Source of the DNA: Sympetrum striolatum
Lineage: Eukaryota > Arthropoda > Insecta > Odonata > Libellulidae
DNA: 64,000 nt
NCBI GenBank assembly: GCA_947579665.1
Contig: OX388345.1
Location: forward strand, 70,795,454 to 70,859,453
Reading direction: 5' to 3'
The position numbers and the translations under genes are program-made. The notes beneath the pieces are model-generated. The model had not been told where the DNA came from, searched no databases, and worked only from the letters and a program-made list of their open reading frames with translations. Below are positions 21,721-33,949 of this stretch, piece after piece (positions within the stretch are counted from its first letter, which is position 1; each line of letters opens with the position of its first letter).

Positions 21721-23490
21721 GCGTCGTTGAAGAAAATTATTAAATATAATATCATTTATATTTAAGTAATGATATTTATACTGTACATTTATTTATGACT
21801 TATTAAATGTAATACATAAATAATTTTGAAAGTTACTTTTTAATGACCCACCCTAAATATGTACGTAATCTCTTCTGTTCTGAACGTCTTCCGCGGGTAG
21901 GTCTTTTGGTGGTTTCGGTGTCTTTTGGAGGTTGTTTTCTCCGTTTTTCCTCCTCGGTTTCTACGAAAAGTGGATTTTCTTTAAGGAAGAAAAGGTGCTC
22001 CAGGTGGGGTACCGAACCGAAAGACAAGCTCCATTTGCATGCAGAAATTGGGGCTCCCGGTTCGTTCTTAAAGGGAGGGGAATTTATCAAAGTGGAGCAA
22101 GGATGCCGGGGAATTATTTAAATTTGAATTCGTGCGGTAATTGAATCATCGAGAGCTACCTTGTGTTAAATTTGCGTTTTAGAAATGTTGGTTTTGCGAA
22201 TCGACGTCAACACGCCTTTACTTTTTCTCTTGACTATGGAATGATCCAGCACGGGATATGTTGATATGTGATGCTGTGCCCATATTTTTACCTCTATAAA
22301 ATTTTAATGTATAGCACACTGATGGTTTCTTGATATAACCTACCGATTTATGATCACATGGCTTGTTAATGAAATTCGAGCAAAATGGCTGCTATTACAA
22401 AATATTACAGCCTTTTGGACACGTTTAATCAAATCATCCTCCAGCAACTACCTAAAGCTTTTCAGATAGAATAAGGCTTTTTAAGAAAGATGGAGATTGA
22501 GGAAGAATCTTCTGTTTACTTCTTGCAGAATACTACATGAGGGAATCATCCACGTACAAGTAATGTGCTGTGATAAGCTTGTGGTATGCGTGTATGTAAT
22601 TACCACATGAATAACTTAATTCTTCGATTTCATTAAGAGTTGATCGAATTGAATTCTACGCTTTGGTATCAGCCCAATTTCAGTTAGCTTCATATCATCA
22701 ACGCCATGAATTTATAAAATGAAATATGTATTTCCCTTCATACTGTCGACGAAAGATGAAAATTATTTTTTCATCGAGTAACAATCCGCAGATATTTGGG
22801 CCACAACATAAAAGCCCCGATTTAAAGAAGGGAAAATAAACTTATTAAATTCGTGTAAATAAATATTTGATAAAATGTTGACCCCCCGCGACTTACGAAC
22901 GGTTAAGCAATCTTAAAAACTCGTCGGTATACTTTTTGAGGATGCGATGTCGAAAATTCGTATCTTCTCCGCCAGCGAAGTTTATGCCTCTACGTGTTCA
23001 CCACATCCCAGTTGCGTCTCATGAGCATGAATTCCCAGCATATCCTTCTGGAAAGGCTCGCTCCCCTATTTCTCAAAAAACGTCCACCGGAGAGATGAAA
23101 TCCGGAAGACGGTTTCACTTATCGACGCTGTGGGAAACATGCCTTCGATTGCGGCAGTAAATATTATTGCCAGTTACGTCATCGCCTCCATCTGTTTGTT
23201 TTGCTGTCTTGGCGTTGCTACACCGACCGCGGAACCGCAACGGTTTAAAAAGATTGATTCGCCAACCTAACGGCGAAGTGCCTGGTTAATTCCGGTTGTC
23301 TGTCACTCTTGGAACTGTCGCTCTGAGGATCTGCACTGGGGATTTAGAACTCGGGTTAAACGGAAGGAAGAGGCTCAAGGGAATGTTTTCAGCTAATTTA
23401 TTCTCGCATTTCAGTGAGGATGGAGAGAAGAGAGAGTGAAATTTAGAGTAGGGGAATTTGTCGAAATGAAATCGGCAAAGGAAATTTTAA
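21720..23490. other. Mixed stretch without recognisable gene
   Basis: AT-rich at 21720-21840 and 22140-22930, with GC-raised patches at 21840-22100 and 22930-23360. Frames of 85 and 92 codons at 21833-22121 overlap on opposite strands. Nothing recognisable. Confidence 0.4.
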
Positions 23491-23504
23491 TATTTTTTTC
23501 AGAG

Positions 23505-23670
23505 AATAAGGAAGTTATACCTCATCCTGTCTAGTTACCCCTCATTCTCCCCTATAGTAGATTTACTTCACACCTCATTCTATCTAGTTAGCCTCATTCC
23601 CCCTATTAGCTTTAGGTTTCTAATTTTAAATATGGGCGAGATACCGACCGGCTTTATACTTGACAAAATA
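23505..23670 (+). mobile_element. Dispersed repeat family A, internally duplicated copy
   Basis: Contains the 3' part of family A: CCTCATCCTGTCTAGTTA, CCTCATT-CCCC, GGCGAGATACCGACCGGC (compare GGCGAAGAACCAACCGGCC at 46 kb). The segment CCTCAT-CT-TCTAGTTA-CCTCATTC occurs twice, at about 23521 and 23572, so this copy carries an internal tandem duplication. Confidence 0.45.
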
Positions 23671-23764
23671 ATTTACAGAGAGTGAAGTTAACGACTTGAA
23701 TTTTGGTCTTTTGGAACAGGGATGGAATTTAGAAAATATTTTTTTCAGGATCTTCTAAGTTCTT

Positions 23765-23890
23765 AGGATCATTTATTTAAGGAGTCTCAAGATTTGACGC
23801 ACGTTCGCGATCATTTGCGTATTTTTGTATGGTTGCACCTGATGATGAGACCATCGAAATCTGTTTCGTATTTGTATGATTTTTTTATTT
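23765..23890 (+). repeat. Dispersed repeat C, copy 1
   Basis: AAGGAGTCTCAAGATTTGA near 23779 is almost identical to AAGGAGTCCCAAGATTTGA near 24838, with related flanks on both sides. Downstream (23838-23870), CCTGATGATGAGACC-ATCGAAA-TGTTTCG resembles the short CTGATGATG...CGAAAC signature found at the ends of many invertebrate retroelements, in particular Penelope-like ones. The element identity is a guess; the repeat itself is visible. Confidence 0.35.
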
Positions 23891-24099
23891 AAGGACAAAG
23901 GCAAAATATGTTAGATTACGTATATATTGGGATAAGATATCAAGATTTCTTTGATTACTCCTCATCTATCAATAGTTAAACGATCACTCTTCTTTCGAAT
24001 TCCTTCAATTTTCAACTCCCTTTCCTCCAATACTCATTTCGATCCTTTCTTCTTATCTCCGAAATCTATCCAGAATATGGTTCCGCGAGTTTGACGTGG

Positions 24100-24295
24100 A
24101 AAAATACAATTTTCTATGATTTTTTTGTTTGTTTGCTCATACTCATTTTTTATTTTATTGTATGTTTAATTTGTTGATTTTCACGTTTTAATTGATATTT
24201 TGTTGTTTATTATTATTGTTAATCATCAGCAGTAATTGGCTTCGTGCTTTATGTTGACGTTTGTTAATAAATAAATAAATTAAAATAAATAAGAA
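24100..24295 (+). mobile_element. Possible 5'-truncated LINE 3' end
   Basis: A T-rich stretch is followed by CAGTAATTGGCTTCGTGCTT, GACGTTTGTTAATAA and an (AATA)n tail at about 24268-24283. This order is typical of the 3' ends of insect non-LTR retrotransposons of RTE/Jockey type. No reverse-transcriptase coding remains. The assignment rests on remembered pattern, not a search. Confidence 0.35.
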
Positions 24296-24299
24296 ACGG

Positions 24300-26380
24300 A
24301 ATTAATGGCATTATATCGGGGATATTCAGGCACATGGACCTACCGAAGGATAGGATAGGTATTTATAAATTAAACAGGAATAAAATGTTTTTACTCGCAT
24401 GTGAAACCATAATATCTCGCTGAACTTGCGTGTCGTCTATATTTAAATATTTCATCATCGAAAAAGTTCGTAGGAAAAAGAATTTAATCGAGAACTAAAG
24501 CATGCGAGATATTTAACGAATTATTGTTAGCAAGCATGTTAAGTCGAACTGAGAGAGAAAATAATTTTAATGTCTTTGTTTTTTTTAATTAGTTGAAAGT
24601 AAGCCTGTAGAAAAAGGATATAAGACCGCGTTTGACCTATTTCCACTGCTTTTTCACCGCTGTTTTATGGGCATTCTTACGCAGTTAAAAAGTACGCAGG
24701 AAAAGTTGGTGACACAAAGACCTTCAGTACCTTTATCACTCTACTGCTTCCTTAGATAATTATTTCCGTCTGCGGTCATTCTCGAGCGTTTTCTTTGTTA
24801 TTTTTATAATCTTTTATGTTTGTACGACCTTTTAATCAAGGAGTCCCAAGATTTGATGTTTACGAACCATAGCTAGTATTTGTGAAAAATTTATCAAAGT
24901 TTAATGCTTGGATATTTATCGTTAATCAAGAAAGACTTTTGTTTTAAAACTAAATTTCTGAAAAAAGAGTGCGCAAAGTAAGCCTGTGTCCTTCAAAAAG
25001 CCGAAGGCAAACATTAGAAGCTAAATCCTCAACAATAGTTCAGTATCAACAATAGAGATGACGTCAACTCCCGCTTACGTCAACACCATTATTGTACATA
25101 TGAGGTTAGGAGGTTCTGGGTAACTTCGTCTATCCCATTGTTATCGTACTATTTCCCCAACGTTTATTTTATTGCTTTTCTGAAGCGATGAACTTTGGTC
25201 CTCTACGGCTTTATCTTTTTATGCTACTCGTAACATTCTGGATTTTTCAATCAATTGCATGTTTCTAGTTCCACTAGGCCGTCTTCGGTTTATGGCACGC
25301 AATGGAAAATTCCGTACGTATGTGATTCTTCAATAAAGAATCCGAACGCATTTTTGCTCTCTTTCAACTGGACAAATATTCCGCGTATGCTCTCTTGCTT
25401 CAAAGAATACATATCTGCCTCTATAGTAATAACTTCTGTGAATCAATTCAGAGGTATTCAATCGGAAGTATTTCGTTTTCCTCGATAATCTTAGAACTCC
25501 CGAGCGCATTTGTACAGCATCAAAACTATGGCGAGAATACTGTTAATTCTCCATTGCCAAATTAGACGAAATTCTTTTTTTCTTTGTTACTATTTAACAG
25601 AGTCGTGTTTTTAACATTGCAAATAGATGTTTCTGCCGTATATGTTCCTATGTTATTATGCTCATGAACATTATTTTTCATGTAATGTGCTGTATCGTTA
25701 TATCAATAGATTGTTTACCTTATAGATAAAAAAATGATATGATTTTTGGCGGTCAATCATGCATACTATGTCAGTGGTAGGAAACTAACTGCAGTGCGAC
25801 CTTTACCTTCCTTCTTCATACACAAATCGGGCATTTAATTTAATTCTGCCTTGTCTCATTTATCACGTGAATCCAAATTTAAAGGGAATGTATTCTCCTT
25901 TATAAAATAAATTAATTCACTTAGCAATTATCTTAATTTTCTCTTCCCTTTCAACTCCGAAATGAACAGCTTGATGATGAAATACTCATTTGGCTCAACC
26001 CAATACCCACTTCTGATGTTTAGCAGTCCTATCTCAAGATAATAACAATTAACTATGAATATTCAACAAAGCAATACTCTGAAATTGTCACATAATACTG
26101 ATAGCAAAAATCGGGTGATTCCCGCTATTTTGTCTTCCTGGAAGGTTAAATTGTAGATACATCATTTAAATACTTCTCTCGATTAAAGATAATTCATTCA
26201 TTTGCGGCAGTTGCATGCAATTACTTAGTATGGCAGCTGACGGGGCCCAAAATCGGTACAACTGGGGTCCTTAATCCTCTTGGGACCTTAAGTCGAAGGC
26301 CTGTCTGTTAAACCCTGACTGTCACCTTATACATAACTACATGTTCTGTAATTATACATCAGTGCGCCGCAAGCCGTCAT
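24300..26380. other. Gene-free stretch with repeat C copy 2
   Basis: AT-rich. Repeat C copy 2 lies near 24820-24900. A 77-codon frame at 25255-25488 (TTG first codon) and the rest show no domain. Confidence 0.4.
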
Positions 26381-26384
26381 ATGG

Positions 26385-26900
26385 CGCATGGCAAGGGATG
26401 CTTTCATCTTTATTTATTCTCACTTCTACTGTACGAGACGGCTACCTCCCTTGCCGTTTCGATCTCGCTGGCGAAAAATCCCCGTGATCGGCGCCCAAAA
26501 ATCTAATATTCACGGGCGCACTGACGCACGAAATGCACGCTCTCGGGCAATGGATCAATTATTCATGAAAGGCGCCGTTGCTCCATCTCGCGTTTCGTAA
26601 TGAGCCATGCGCCATTGTCTCTCGTTGAAGAGAAAAAAGAAGCTCCTTCTAGGATGAGCGTTGAGACGGCTTCGTCAAAAGACAGCGCGACCGCCGTCCA
26701 AGGTGTGGTTCTCCTAGGAAGCTTCTTCTTCCATCGGCCTTCACAACTTCCCTTATGCCACTTCCTGGGTGTTTCTGCTGCAAAGGTGCATTCCCTGCAG
26801 TATCGATTCCCGGTGTCATTCAACGGTTGGACTGCACTGCCACCCCCCGCCTTTGGCCCGATTCCCCTCCAGTTATGCGGTCATTGACGTCGAATAGAAG
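26385..26900. other. CpG-rich block, no recognisable gene
   Basis: GC-raised island with two opposite frames (95 codons + at 26600-26887; 86 codons - at 26563-26823) and one of 70 codons. None is recognised and the opposite-strand overlap argues against a coding exon. Same class as the other CpG-rich blocks. Confidence 0.3.
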
Positions 26901-27080
26901 AACAAACGGCTTAATTTTGGACCATTGAATCTCTCTCCGCGCATCCTCCTTGATGCTCCTGATTCAAAACCTCCGATATGGCTATTGATTGTTAGGGCAT
27001 TGCATTAGGGTTGGGAATAAAATTTTGTACGCCGAAAACCATATCGACATGATTAGAATATTTTTAATTTTTCTTATGGG

Positions 27081-27170
27081 ACAGGATAGGGAAAATGCAT
27101 CATTTGTTAACCTCTGTCCCAGTCTTACTCATAACTTCTATGACATAAAAGCTAGTGAGGTATGAGTGAT
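27081..27170 (+). mobile_element. Family A, 5' half
   Basis: GACAGGATAG-GAAAA-TGCAT, then CAGTCTT-CT-AT, TATGACATAAAAGCTA and GAGGTATGAGTGATT match the 5' half of the copies at 45976 (+) and 45827 (-). The copy stops at GAGTGATT, where element B begins, and family A resumes at about 27590. Confidence 0.6.
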
Positions 27171-27590
27171 TCTAAATAATTGCAATAATAATAATAAATG
27201 ACTTTATTTAGGGCGAGATTGAGACTATAAAGTCTCTTCTTACATCTAACCCTTTGACATATAACTATAAAATAGAGACAGCTTGAAAAAAGTACATAGA
27301 AGAAAACTACTTTGTTGATTTTAAAAACCTAAGATAGGAACTTAGGAAAAACATTCCACTACGGGAAAACACCCTCAAATTGGGGGATTGAAAAACCTGC
27401 AAAGCCTTTAGATAGGAAACTAAATTCAGTAATGAAATCATATTAAATGAGATTTAAAAGACAAGAATAAATATTAATTATATCATACAAAAACCAAAAA
27501 AGTACAAATAGTTACACATTTACTTCTAAGTAGGTAAAAAATTATCAGTGTCAATCCATTTAGAATATGTTTTTCTCAGGAACGATGCAA
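27171..27590 (-). mobile_element. LINE-like element B, 5'-truncated, inside family A
   Basis: On the minus strand the element ends GAAGAGACTTTATAGTCTC, AATCTCGCCCTAAATAAAG, then (TTA)n at about 27183-27197. A short GAGACT/AGTCTC stem, an AATAAA-like signal and a TAA-type tail are typical of the 3' ends of arthropod non-LTR retrotransposons. About 400 bases of non-coding 3' body precede it. It lies between the two halves of a family A copy, so either B inserted into A or A and B form one composite. Confidence 0.5.
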
Positions 27591-27760
27591 TTCAATTTCG
27601 CGACTTTTTCTACTCACAGCATTCTAGACCAGTGAGTAAAGCGAATAACTACCTCACTCCTCATCTTGTCTCGTAAGTCTCATTCCGTCTCCAAAGCGTG
27701 TGAGGAAGAGGGTTGAAGTTTAAACGGTACTCTGGGTTGAGCGCTTTACCTACAGATTTT
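27590..27760 (+). mobile_element. Family A, 3' half
   Basis: Resumes with GCGAC-TTTTTCT, CAGCATTCTAGACCAGTGAG, TAAAGCGA-TAACTACCTCA and CTCCTCATCTTGTCTCG, matching the 3' half of the 46-kb copy. About 90 bases of the consensus between the halves are missing or unrecognisable. Confidence 0.6.
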
Positions 27761-30700
27761 GATGTAGTACTTTGTAATTATCAATTATAATGATCCTTAT
27801 TGTGTTAGTGCCTAATCAGGAACGGATAAATTATACTTGAAGAGAAACAATATGCAGCAGCACTTTATACTGTTTAAACTGCATGCGTTCTATGTCTATG
27901 CTCATGTATTATCCATTAGTTCGGAGAGGGAATGATGATTCTGATAAACGAGTTGAATATTGAGAAATTACCTACGCCATTGTTGATTTGTTCATTCAGA
28001 GGGCAACAATACATTTAGTTCCCAATTGTTGTCGCGTTCATCATCATTTGTAACTCCCCCGGGCTCTAGTATCTATAAGCTTGAGCTATTAATTTCATAG
28101 TGCATAATTCTCCAATCCGATTACGCCTGTTTCGGTCTCTTTTCGCATTAGTGGTTGGATTATTTCCAATCCCCTAATATTAGGAGATAATCCCAACCTC
28201 CTCTAGTCTTCTGATAAGTGATAAGTGTTACCCTAACCAATATTCCGCTTGTTTGAAACTGCCAGTAACTTTCATGTAGCCTTTTCGTAATTAATTCTGT
28301 AGACGTACATTGCCAGGGTTCATTCAAGAGCGAAAAATCCCCATATAATTAAATGTTAAATAGGCATTAACCAAGAAGGGTTTTATTTCTGAAAACATCT
28401 CGTCTCCGTAGAAAAAATCTTCAATTTTTAATTAGCAGCTAGGTGTATTAAAAAACGCAATGTTTTCGGACGCGCCAACGAAATAAATTTCAGACTGCTA
28501 CGTCCTACGTGTTGCCTTTCATACATTGTAATTTGCGTTAGAATTTCCATTTATATTTATAAGTCATTTGCCATTCATCCCAATAGCTTTAATTTACTAA
28601 TGGCGAGTTAAAATAATGATTAAATAAACCCTATTTGTACAATATCTGGTTCTTAAGTAAATTAAGCTGTCACAAACGTCATTCTTCCTCTAATTTCCCA
28701 TACTTGTCGCTCATACTGCAAATGAATGTCTCACAACTTTTAGCTTTTGAATGATTTGAGTGCTCGCTAGATCAACTTTTATTTGTGCGTGATTCAATTT
28801 TGGAACGGAATGAGAAATTCGTGGAAAAACACATTACTGCAAATTTTGTGCTACTCTTTTCTGCCTGTATTTATATTTCTCTCCACTAAGTCAGAGCAGA
28901 TCATATTGCATGAATTAGTAGATTCGTTCAATGCTATTTTAAGAAAAAGAGAATCTTGCATATTACGCGGCACATTTTAAGAGCTTATTTGTATCACACA
29001 GATTGGGAAGTAACGCCCTAACATACGCCTCATCGGCCATAACTGAAAGTATTTAAGCTTATTTAATTTTAATTATGCAAACCGTCGCAACCTTGAACCC
29101 CCTCCGACTCTTACTTTCTCCCATCATCCCCTTTGATATCATTCTGCACCCGCCCCAATTTTTCCCCATAATAACTCCCTCTATTTGTCGGGGGAGAACG
29201 CCGTCACGTCCGCGGTTTTCCCCTTGAAAGGAGCTCTTTCATTCACCAGAAAAGAGTTTTAATTCTCTCTTTTCACTTGATCAAAGAGTCAGGTTGCTCT
29301 CTCCTTCCTTTGCCTCCTCATTAAAGCCGGCGCACGAGATTTTTTTACGTCTTTGCACATATACCTCTTTCTCTGAAAGGTCAGTGGGATTCTTACGACT
29401 GTATTTTTCGTTTTTTTTCGCCGCCGTAGGCTTCACTTCCTTTGATCTCTCCGAATGATTTTTCACACAAGTCGCTCTCGACGTTTTTTAAATTTAAATC
29501 GGTGGCAAGAAAAATATTCTGCGAATCTTTGATGATCGGGGATATTTTATTCGTCTTCAAAGGTTATCAAACCTAGGATTTGCTTTTCCGAGCTCTACAG
29601 ACCGTTTTATCCCCAGACAACTTCACTCCCTCATAATTGCTTGCGTTAACACTAGCCGTCCCCTGTCTATCATAATTCAGTCTGTTTTCCTCTAAAATTC
29701 CACGAGTCTTCAAGGTACTGCTTTACTGGCTAATCCTGCCTTGCGTGTGACGGGTCGAATTTTCTGTTCTTTTTATCAACGTTTTCAACATCTGCCTTCT
29801 CCTTCTCTTTGAAGTAGTTGTTAAATTAATTACTACGTCTGTATATTTAAAAGAATTCATCACGGGTTCATCATGAAAGGGCATCTGGAATATTTGTGGT
29901 CAAATGCACGTCTTAATTTTAAGGGTTGGACTACCGTTAATAGTTGCATCAGGAAATTCTTTTTGTCCGTTTTATTTCCATCGTTCTTCCGTTGAAATCT
30001 TCCTCTCTTTTAACATAATCAGTCCTCTTCTATTAGGACTTATTATTATTTCCACTGTCCACACCATATTCCCTTCCTCTCTCACCTTAAACCCCACTTT
30101 TTTATAAATTTCACCCCCTCATCGAAGTATGTGAAACACTGATTATAGATGGCGAACCCATATGTAAGTTTTTGCGAACTGTCTCCTTGGAAGCTGTTAT
30201 CATTTGATGTGAAAGTTAAGTCTTATTATAGAATAAATTCGCTTGGGCTTTTCTTATTGTTATTTTTTCTATTTCCATTTCTGGCGATCTTGGTAGTAGT
30301 TTTTTGCGACCAAAAACCTTCGTTCCATCCAAGTGTATCAATCAAAAGAAGGAAATATTTTCGATCATCCCAAAGGAATTAAGCACGTATCCACCTTCAA
30401 GCTCTTTTCGGAAATGTAGGACTGAAGTTGACAAGACCTACACTACCAAAGCCGTTTTGTGTTCGATAAAAAGTCCTTTTTTCTTCCTTAAATCGTTTAG
30501 CAATTACGTTTCTCCCGTCTGTAATTGCGGCAGTCTCGAAATGTCGTGCAACTGTGCTTGACGTTGGTAATTTGCTAATAAGCGAGGCCTGTCTCCACGC
30601 TCGAAAACACCTTAGCCGAAGGATATCTTTCCCCCCGACTCGCTTTTTATCTGCCCCGGTTTTTTTTATCCACCGAGACTTGAGCATTAGTGAGCCTCAA

Positions 30701-31355
30701 TGCTGAGTAAATAAGTCGACTCCGTCTGGATGAATTATTTCTCTTCCTCAGAAAAGCTGGAGAAAAAACGAATTCGCGGGGTTATTTGGAATAAATGTGG
30801 ATTTTGTAAGCGTTTGAATGTTTTAGTTATCAGGTAGAGATTCTTTGCAAGAAGAAGAATTGTGAATTTAGAGCAACTCGAAGACCACTTGGAGTACAAA
30901 AAGGATTGTATTTTTCGCCAGAAGCATTGTCCATTACTCAGTTTCAACGAAATAACAATTTAAATCCCCCTTTTTGTTTACGGGTTGGAGAATCTACGTA
31001 TAAATCCTATGTGAGAGAAAGAATAAAACTGTAATCCTTCAATATTCTTCTGTTTTCCATTCATTTCGTATCGTTTGGCTGTAGTATATAGGGCTCTAAT
31101 TAGCTTACTCCTAAATTCATCGATACTCTATGAATGGAAAGACATTGTAGTATAATTGACAGGTGCAACTTGGTGGAATGAATGAGCACACTTCTAAAAG
31201 AAATGTCAACCCGACGAGGATATCGGTTAAATTAGAATCTCTTGTGGAAGCTATGCATTGTTTTTCTTTGGCATAGCGGCTATTGTGATCGTCTAGGTAC
31301 ATATTTAGGAAGTTTTTCTATTTTTCTTGAGATTTTGCCTTCTATCTCGCGATTT
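27760..31355. other. Long gene-free stretch
   Basis: Mostly AT-rich, with pyrimidine-rich or GC-raised patches at 29090-29470, 29740-30120 and 30390-30730. Frames up to 96 codons (30397-30687 minus) show no domain. An imperfect hairpin lies at 28153-28198 (listed separately). No RNA gene or array seen. Confidence 0.4.
28153..28198. repeat. Imperfect 46-base hairpin
   Basis: GGTTGG-ATTAT at the left pairs with ATAATCCCAACC at the right, and the centre contains the palindrome CCTAATATTAGG. A few bulged bases interrupt the stem. Likely a small foldback; no function inferred. Confidence 0.5.
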
Positions 31356-31357
31356 AA

Positions 31358-31412
31358 GGTCTTTATTAAGGCGAGATTGAGACTGAAAAGTCTCTTCTTC
31401 CACCTTCCCAAC
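31358..31412 (-). mobile_element. Element B 3' end fragment
   Basis: GGCGAGATTGAGACTGAAAA-GTCTCTTCTTCC matches the B terminus seen at 27.2 kb, preceded by TCTTTATTAA in place of an intact (TAA)n tail. Very short, 5'-truncated. Confidence 0.45.
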
Positions 31413-31639
31413 CATATTGATTGATTTCTGCTTAGTAAAAATTACTTCATATAATATCGGGAAGAAATGAAGTATCATAATGTCACTGATGACATATTAT
31501 GAACTATTTGTTAAATAGTCTGAGTGTCGTAGGCCAAGGATAATAATTCAACAGCTATAATAGGTCACACACTATGTGTTTGTGAAGAAATAAAAGGCTC
31601 GAGAGTCAGCAATAGCGGTCAAGACTTTCTTTCGTCGTA

Positions 31640-31960
31640 ATCAGGCGTAGTGTGTGCTAAAACAGTAAAACCAGTCGGACTGGTCGAGAGGGAAAATCTA
31701 AACCCAACGCTCGGACATTAAAACGCGCAACGGGGCATTCGTAAAGTTTCTATTGAAAAAAGACAATTATCGCGTCCGACATTTCTCTTGTTTACCCCGT
31801 CGTTATTTATAGCGCAAGGAATGCAACAAACAGGGAGATCCCGTTGAGAAGTAGTCTCGACGCGTTTGTTTTATCGGGGTCTCGTCCCCGTGACTGGAAT
31901 GCTTGACGAATAATACGAAAGAGAGAAAAGATTTCCATCCGTGTCATCCAAGGGATGAAT
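31640..31960. other. CpG-rich stretch, no recognisable gene
   Basis: CpG density is raised at about 31640-31900. CGGGGTCTCGTCCCCG (31875-31890) can form a small hairpin. It leads directly into the AACCGGTT-bearing repeats and may belong to the same functional block. Confidence 0.3.
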
Positions 31961-31967
31961 CGTGAAA

Positions 31968-32375
31968 TTTTCGGTTCCGGTTCCCATACAGATTCCGCCT
32001 AAATAACCGGATGGAACCGGTTTGTATTTAGATCCGAAAATTAAACTTATTACATCCAAGATTAAATGTTTTTACTTTGTCTATCTTTGTGATGTGATAG
32101 TATAAAACGTACTTACACTTAATCAACGATATTAAATATCCACTCAGTTCCGGTTTGGATCCGGCGAACCGGTTTTTAATTCGCTCCGAGCAATAAATAG
32201 TACTATCCTCATGAAATGGCTTTATTTTGTGTGAATTATGATGATGAACACAACAAGTTATCGAATTATAGTAGAGTTACTTATTGAGTTTTAGTCTAAT
32301 TCCGGTTTAGCTCAGAAAGTCCGGTCGAACCGGTTCAAACCGGTTTTTCATTCCCTCCGAGCATTAATTACTGCT
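31968..32375. promoter_or_regulatory. AACCGGTT (Grainyhead-type) site cluster in degenerate repeats
   Basis: Four perfect AACCGGTT octamers lie at 32015-32022, 32167-32174, 32328-32335 and 32338-32345, the last two exactly 10 bp apart, one helical turn. Related half-sites occur at 31975-31982, 32005-32012, 32148-32155 and 32300-32307. AACCGGTT is the consensus of the Grainyhead/CP2 family, which controls epithelial and cuticle genes. The sites lie in three related units; units 2 and 3 also share GGTTTTT-ATTC-CTCCGAGCA and what follows, offset 152-171 bp. Either a site-rich regulatory element expanded by duplication, or a repeat whose unit happens to contain the octamer. Confidence 0.5.
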
Positions 32376-32499
32376 ACCCTACCGAATATTTTCAATGTTT
32401 GTGACTTCAAATTAAATTACTGGCTCAAATATTACATTTCCTGTTTCCGCTCAGTTCTCACCCTGGCATAATTAACGGCTTTTCGGCATTGGATTGGTA

Positions 32500-32930
32500 T
32501 GAGTTCAAAGTCCTGGTGCCCCGCGGTTTATCCCAGATTGTTTGTCGGCATTAGTTAATCCGATACACTTATTCGTCGAAGAGATCTCGGAGTTCGTTCC
32601 CCGTGGTTCTGAGCGGCCAGCGAGCGTCCCTTTAAAACGAGATAATGAAAAAACGTGATTTGTCGCATCGGTCACGTGGTGTCGTGGTATATGTGTCAGG
32701 ACGTCCTCCTTAATTATTCACCGCTCGCTGCCAAGCGGAGATAGGCGCGGGTCTGTGTCACCGTCCCACAGAAATAACGTTGCATTTTTAACGAGGATTT
32801 CTGCTCTGGGACATTCTTGCTCGGTCCATATCCTGCAGCATCTTTGTGCCTCATTTTGATCCGGCCTTAGATGTCTTGGAAATTGTAATCTCCGAGTGAA
32901 TATCAGCTTATTGGATGCCCTCATCTTTTT
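32500..32930. other. CpG-rich block, no recognisable gene
   Basis: GC-raised stretch next to the AACCGGTT cluster. The only frame of note (68 codons, minus, 32718-32924) is unrecognised. It could be part of a larger regulatory region together with 31640-32375. Confidence 0.3.
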
Positions 32931-33890
32931 CGAAGATTTTATTCTTAAACTGTGACTATTTCCTTACGCTAGCTGTACATACGTCTCAATCTATTCTCTA
33001 CGTTTGAATTACTTTTCAAGTCGGACTAAGGAGTACACCAAATTATACATCTGCTACTTTGACTAAATAAACATTTATTGTAAATACGCGAAATATTCAA
33101 AGAAATCTCATGAAAAACTTTTTTTATTGGCTTGACTTAACACAAGAAATTCGTTTTCAATGAGATGCCTTAAGGCTATGAAATAAACCCAACAAATTAA
33201 ATGGTAAATACGATGCTACGCTACCATAATTTGGAACTCGCAGAAATAATGCTTCATAATAAACTTCGGGCTTGATTTAAAACACTAGCTGAGCTCAGCT
33301 TATCCATAAGGCTAAAAGTATAATTTATTTAACTGGTTTTTAATTGTGGAGCTTAAATCAGTCTTCTACCTAACGTTAGGTTCATGAACCCTAAAATTCC
33401 CTACTTTTTCGCGCTTTTACTTTATTGCCGTATTTCTTATCCCGCCCTTAGTATCACTCAACACCCTTAGCCGATTTCTTCCTCTCTGCTTTCCCCTATT
33501 GAATCTTATTGTCATTACTCCCTTCATCAACCCCTCTCCAGTTAATATTTGACCCACCCATTTCTCCTGCCATCACTTTTTTACTTCAATCAAAACCTTC
33601 TCCGACCATCACCAGCACTTCCGCGTTTGTTTTCAATTTCATTTTGAATCTTTCGGAAAATATTTTCATTATTCGTTAAATATTTACTCATTGATGTAAA
33701 TACACGGAATTGTATAATCGTGTATAGACAAATCTAAGTATAATTCATTTTGAATGTTCATTTTTCTCTTATAAGTAAAAACTCCAAGACATGGTGGTGC
33801 CCTTTTCCCTCGTTCTAGTATTTAATGCATAATTTTTTGGATGGTAACTATACAGCTTTCCTTACCGCTCCCTTTCTCCATGATTCATCT
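32930..33890. other. Gene-free stretch
   Basis: AT-rich to about 33400, then pyrimidine-leaning. No gene or element recognised. Confidence 0.45.
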
Positions 33891-33949
33891 AATCCTTCCC
33901 CTCCCCCCCTCCCTCCGCCTCCTCTCCATCCTCCGGTCCCCTCCAGAGC

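Noticed and set aside
23838..23870. Hammerhead ribozyme
   Set aside because: CTGATGA and GAAA are present, but the intervening bases cannot form stem II with the required closing pair, and stems I and III are not evident.
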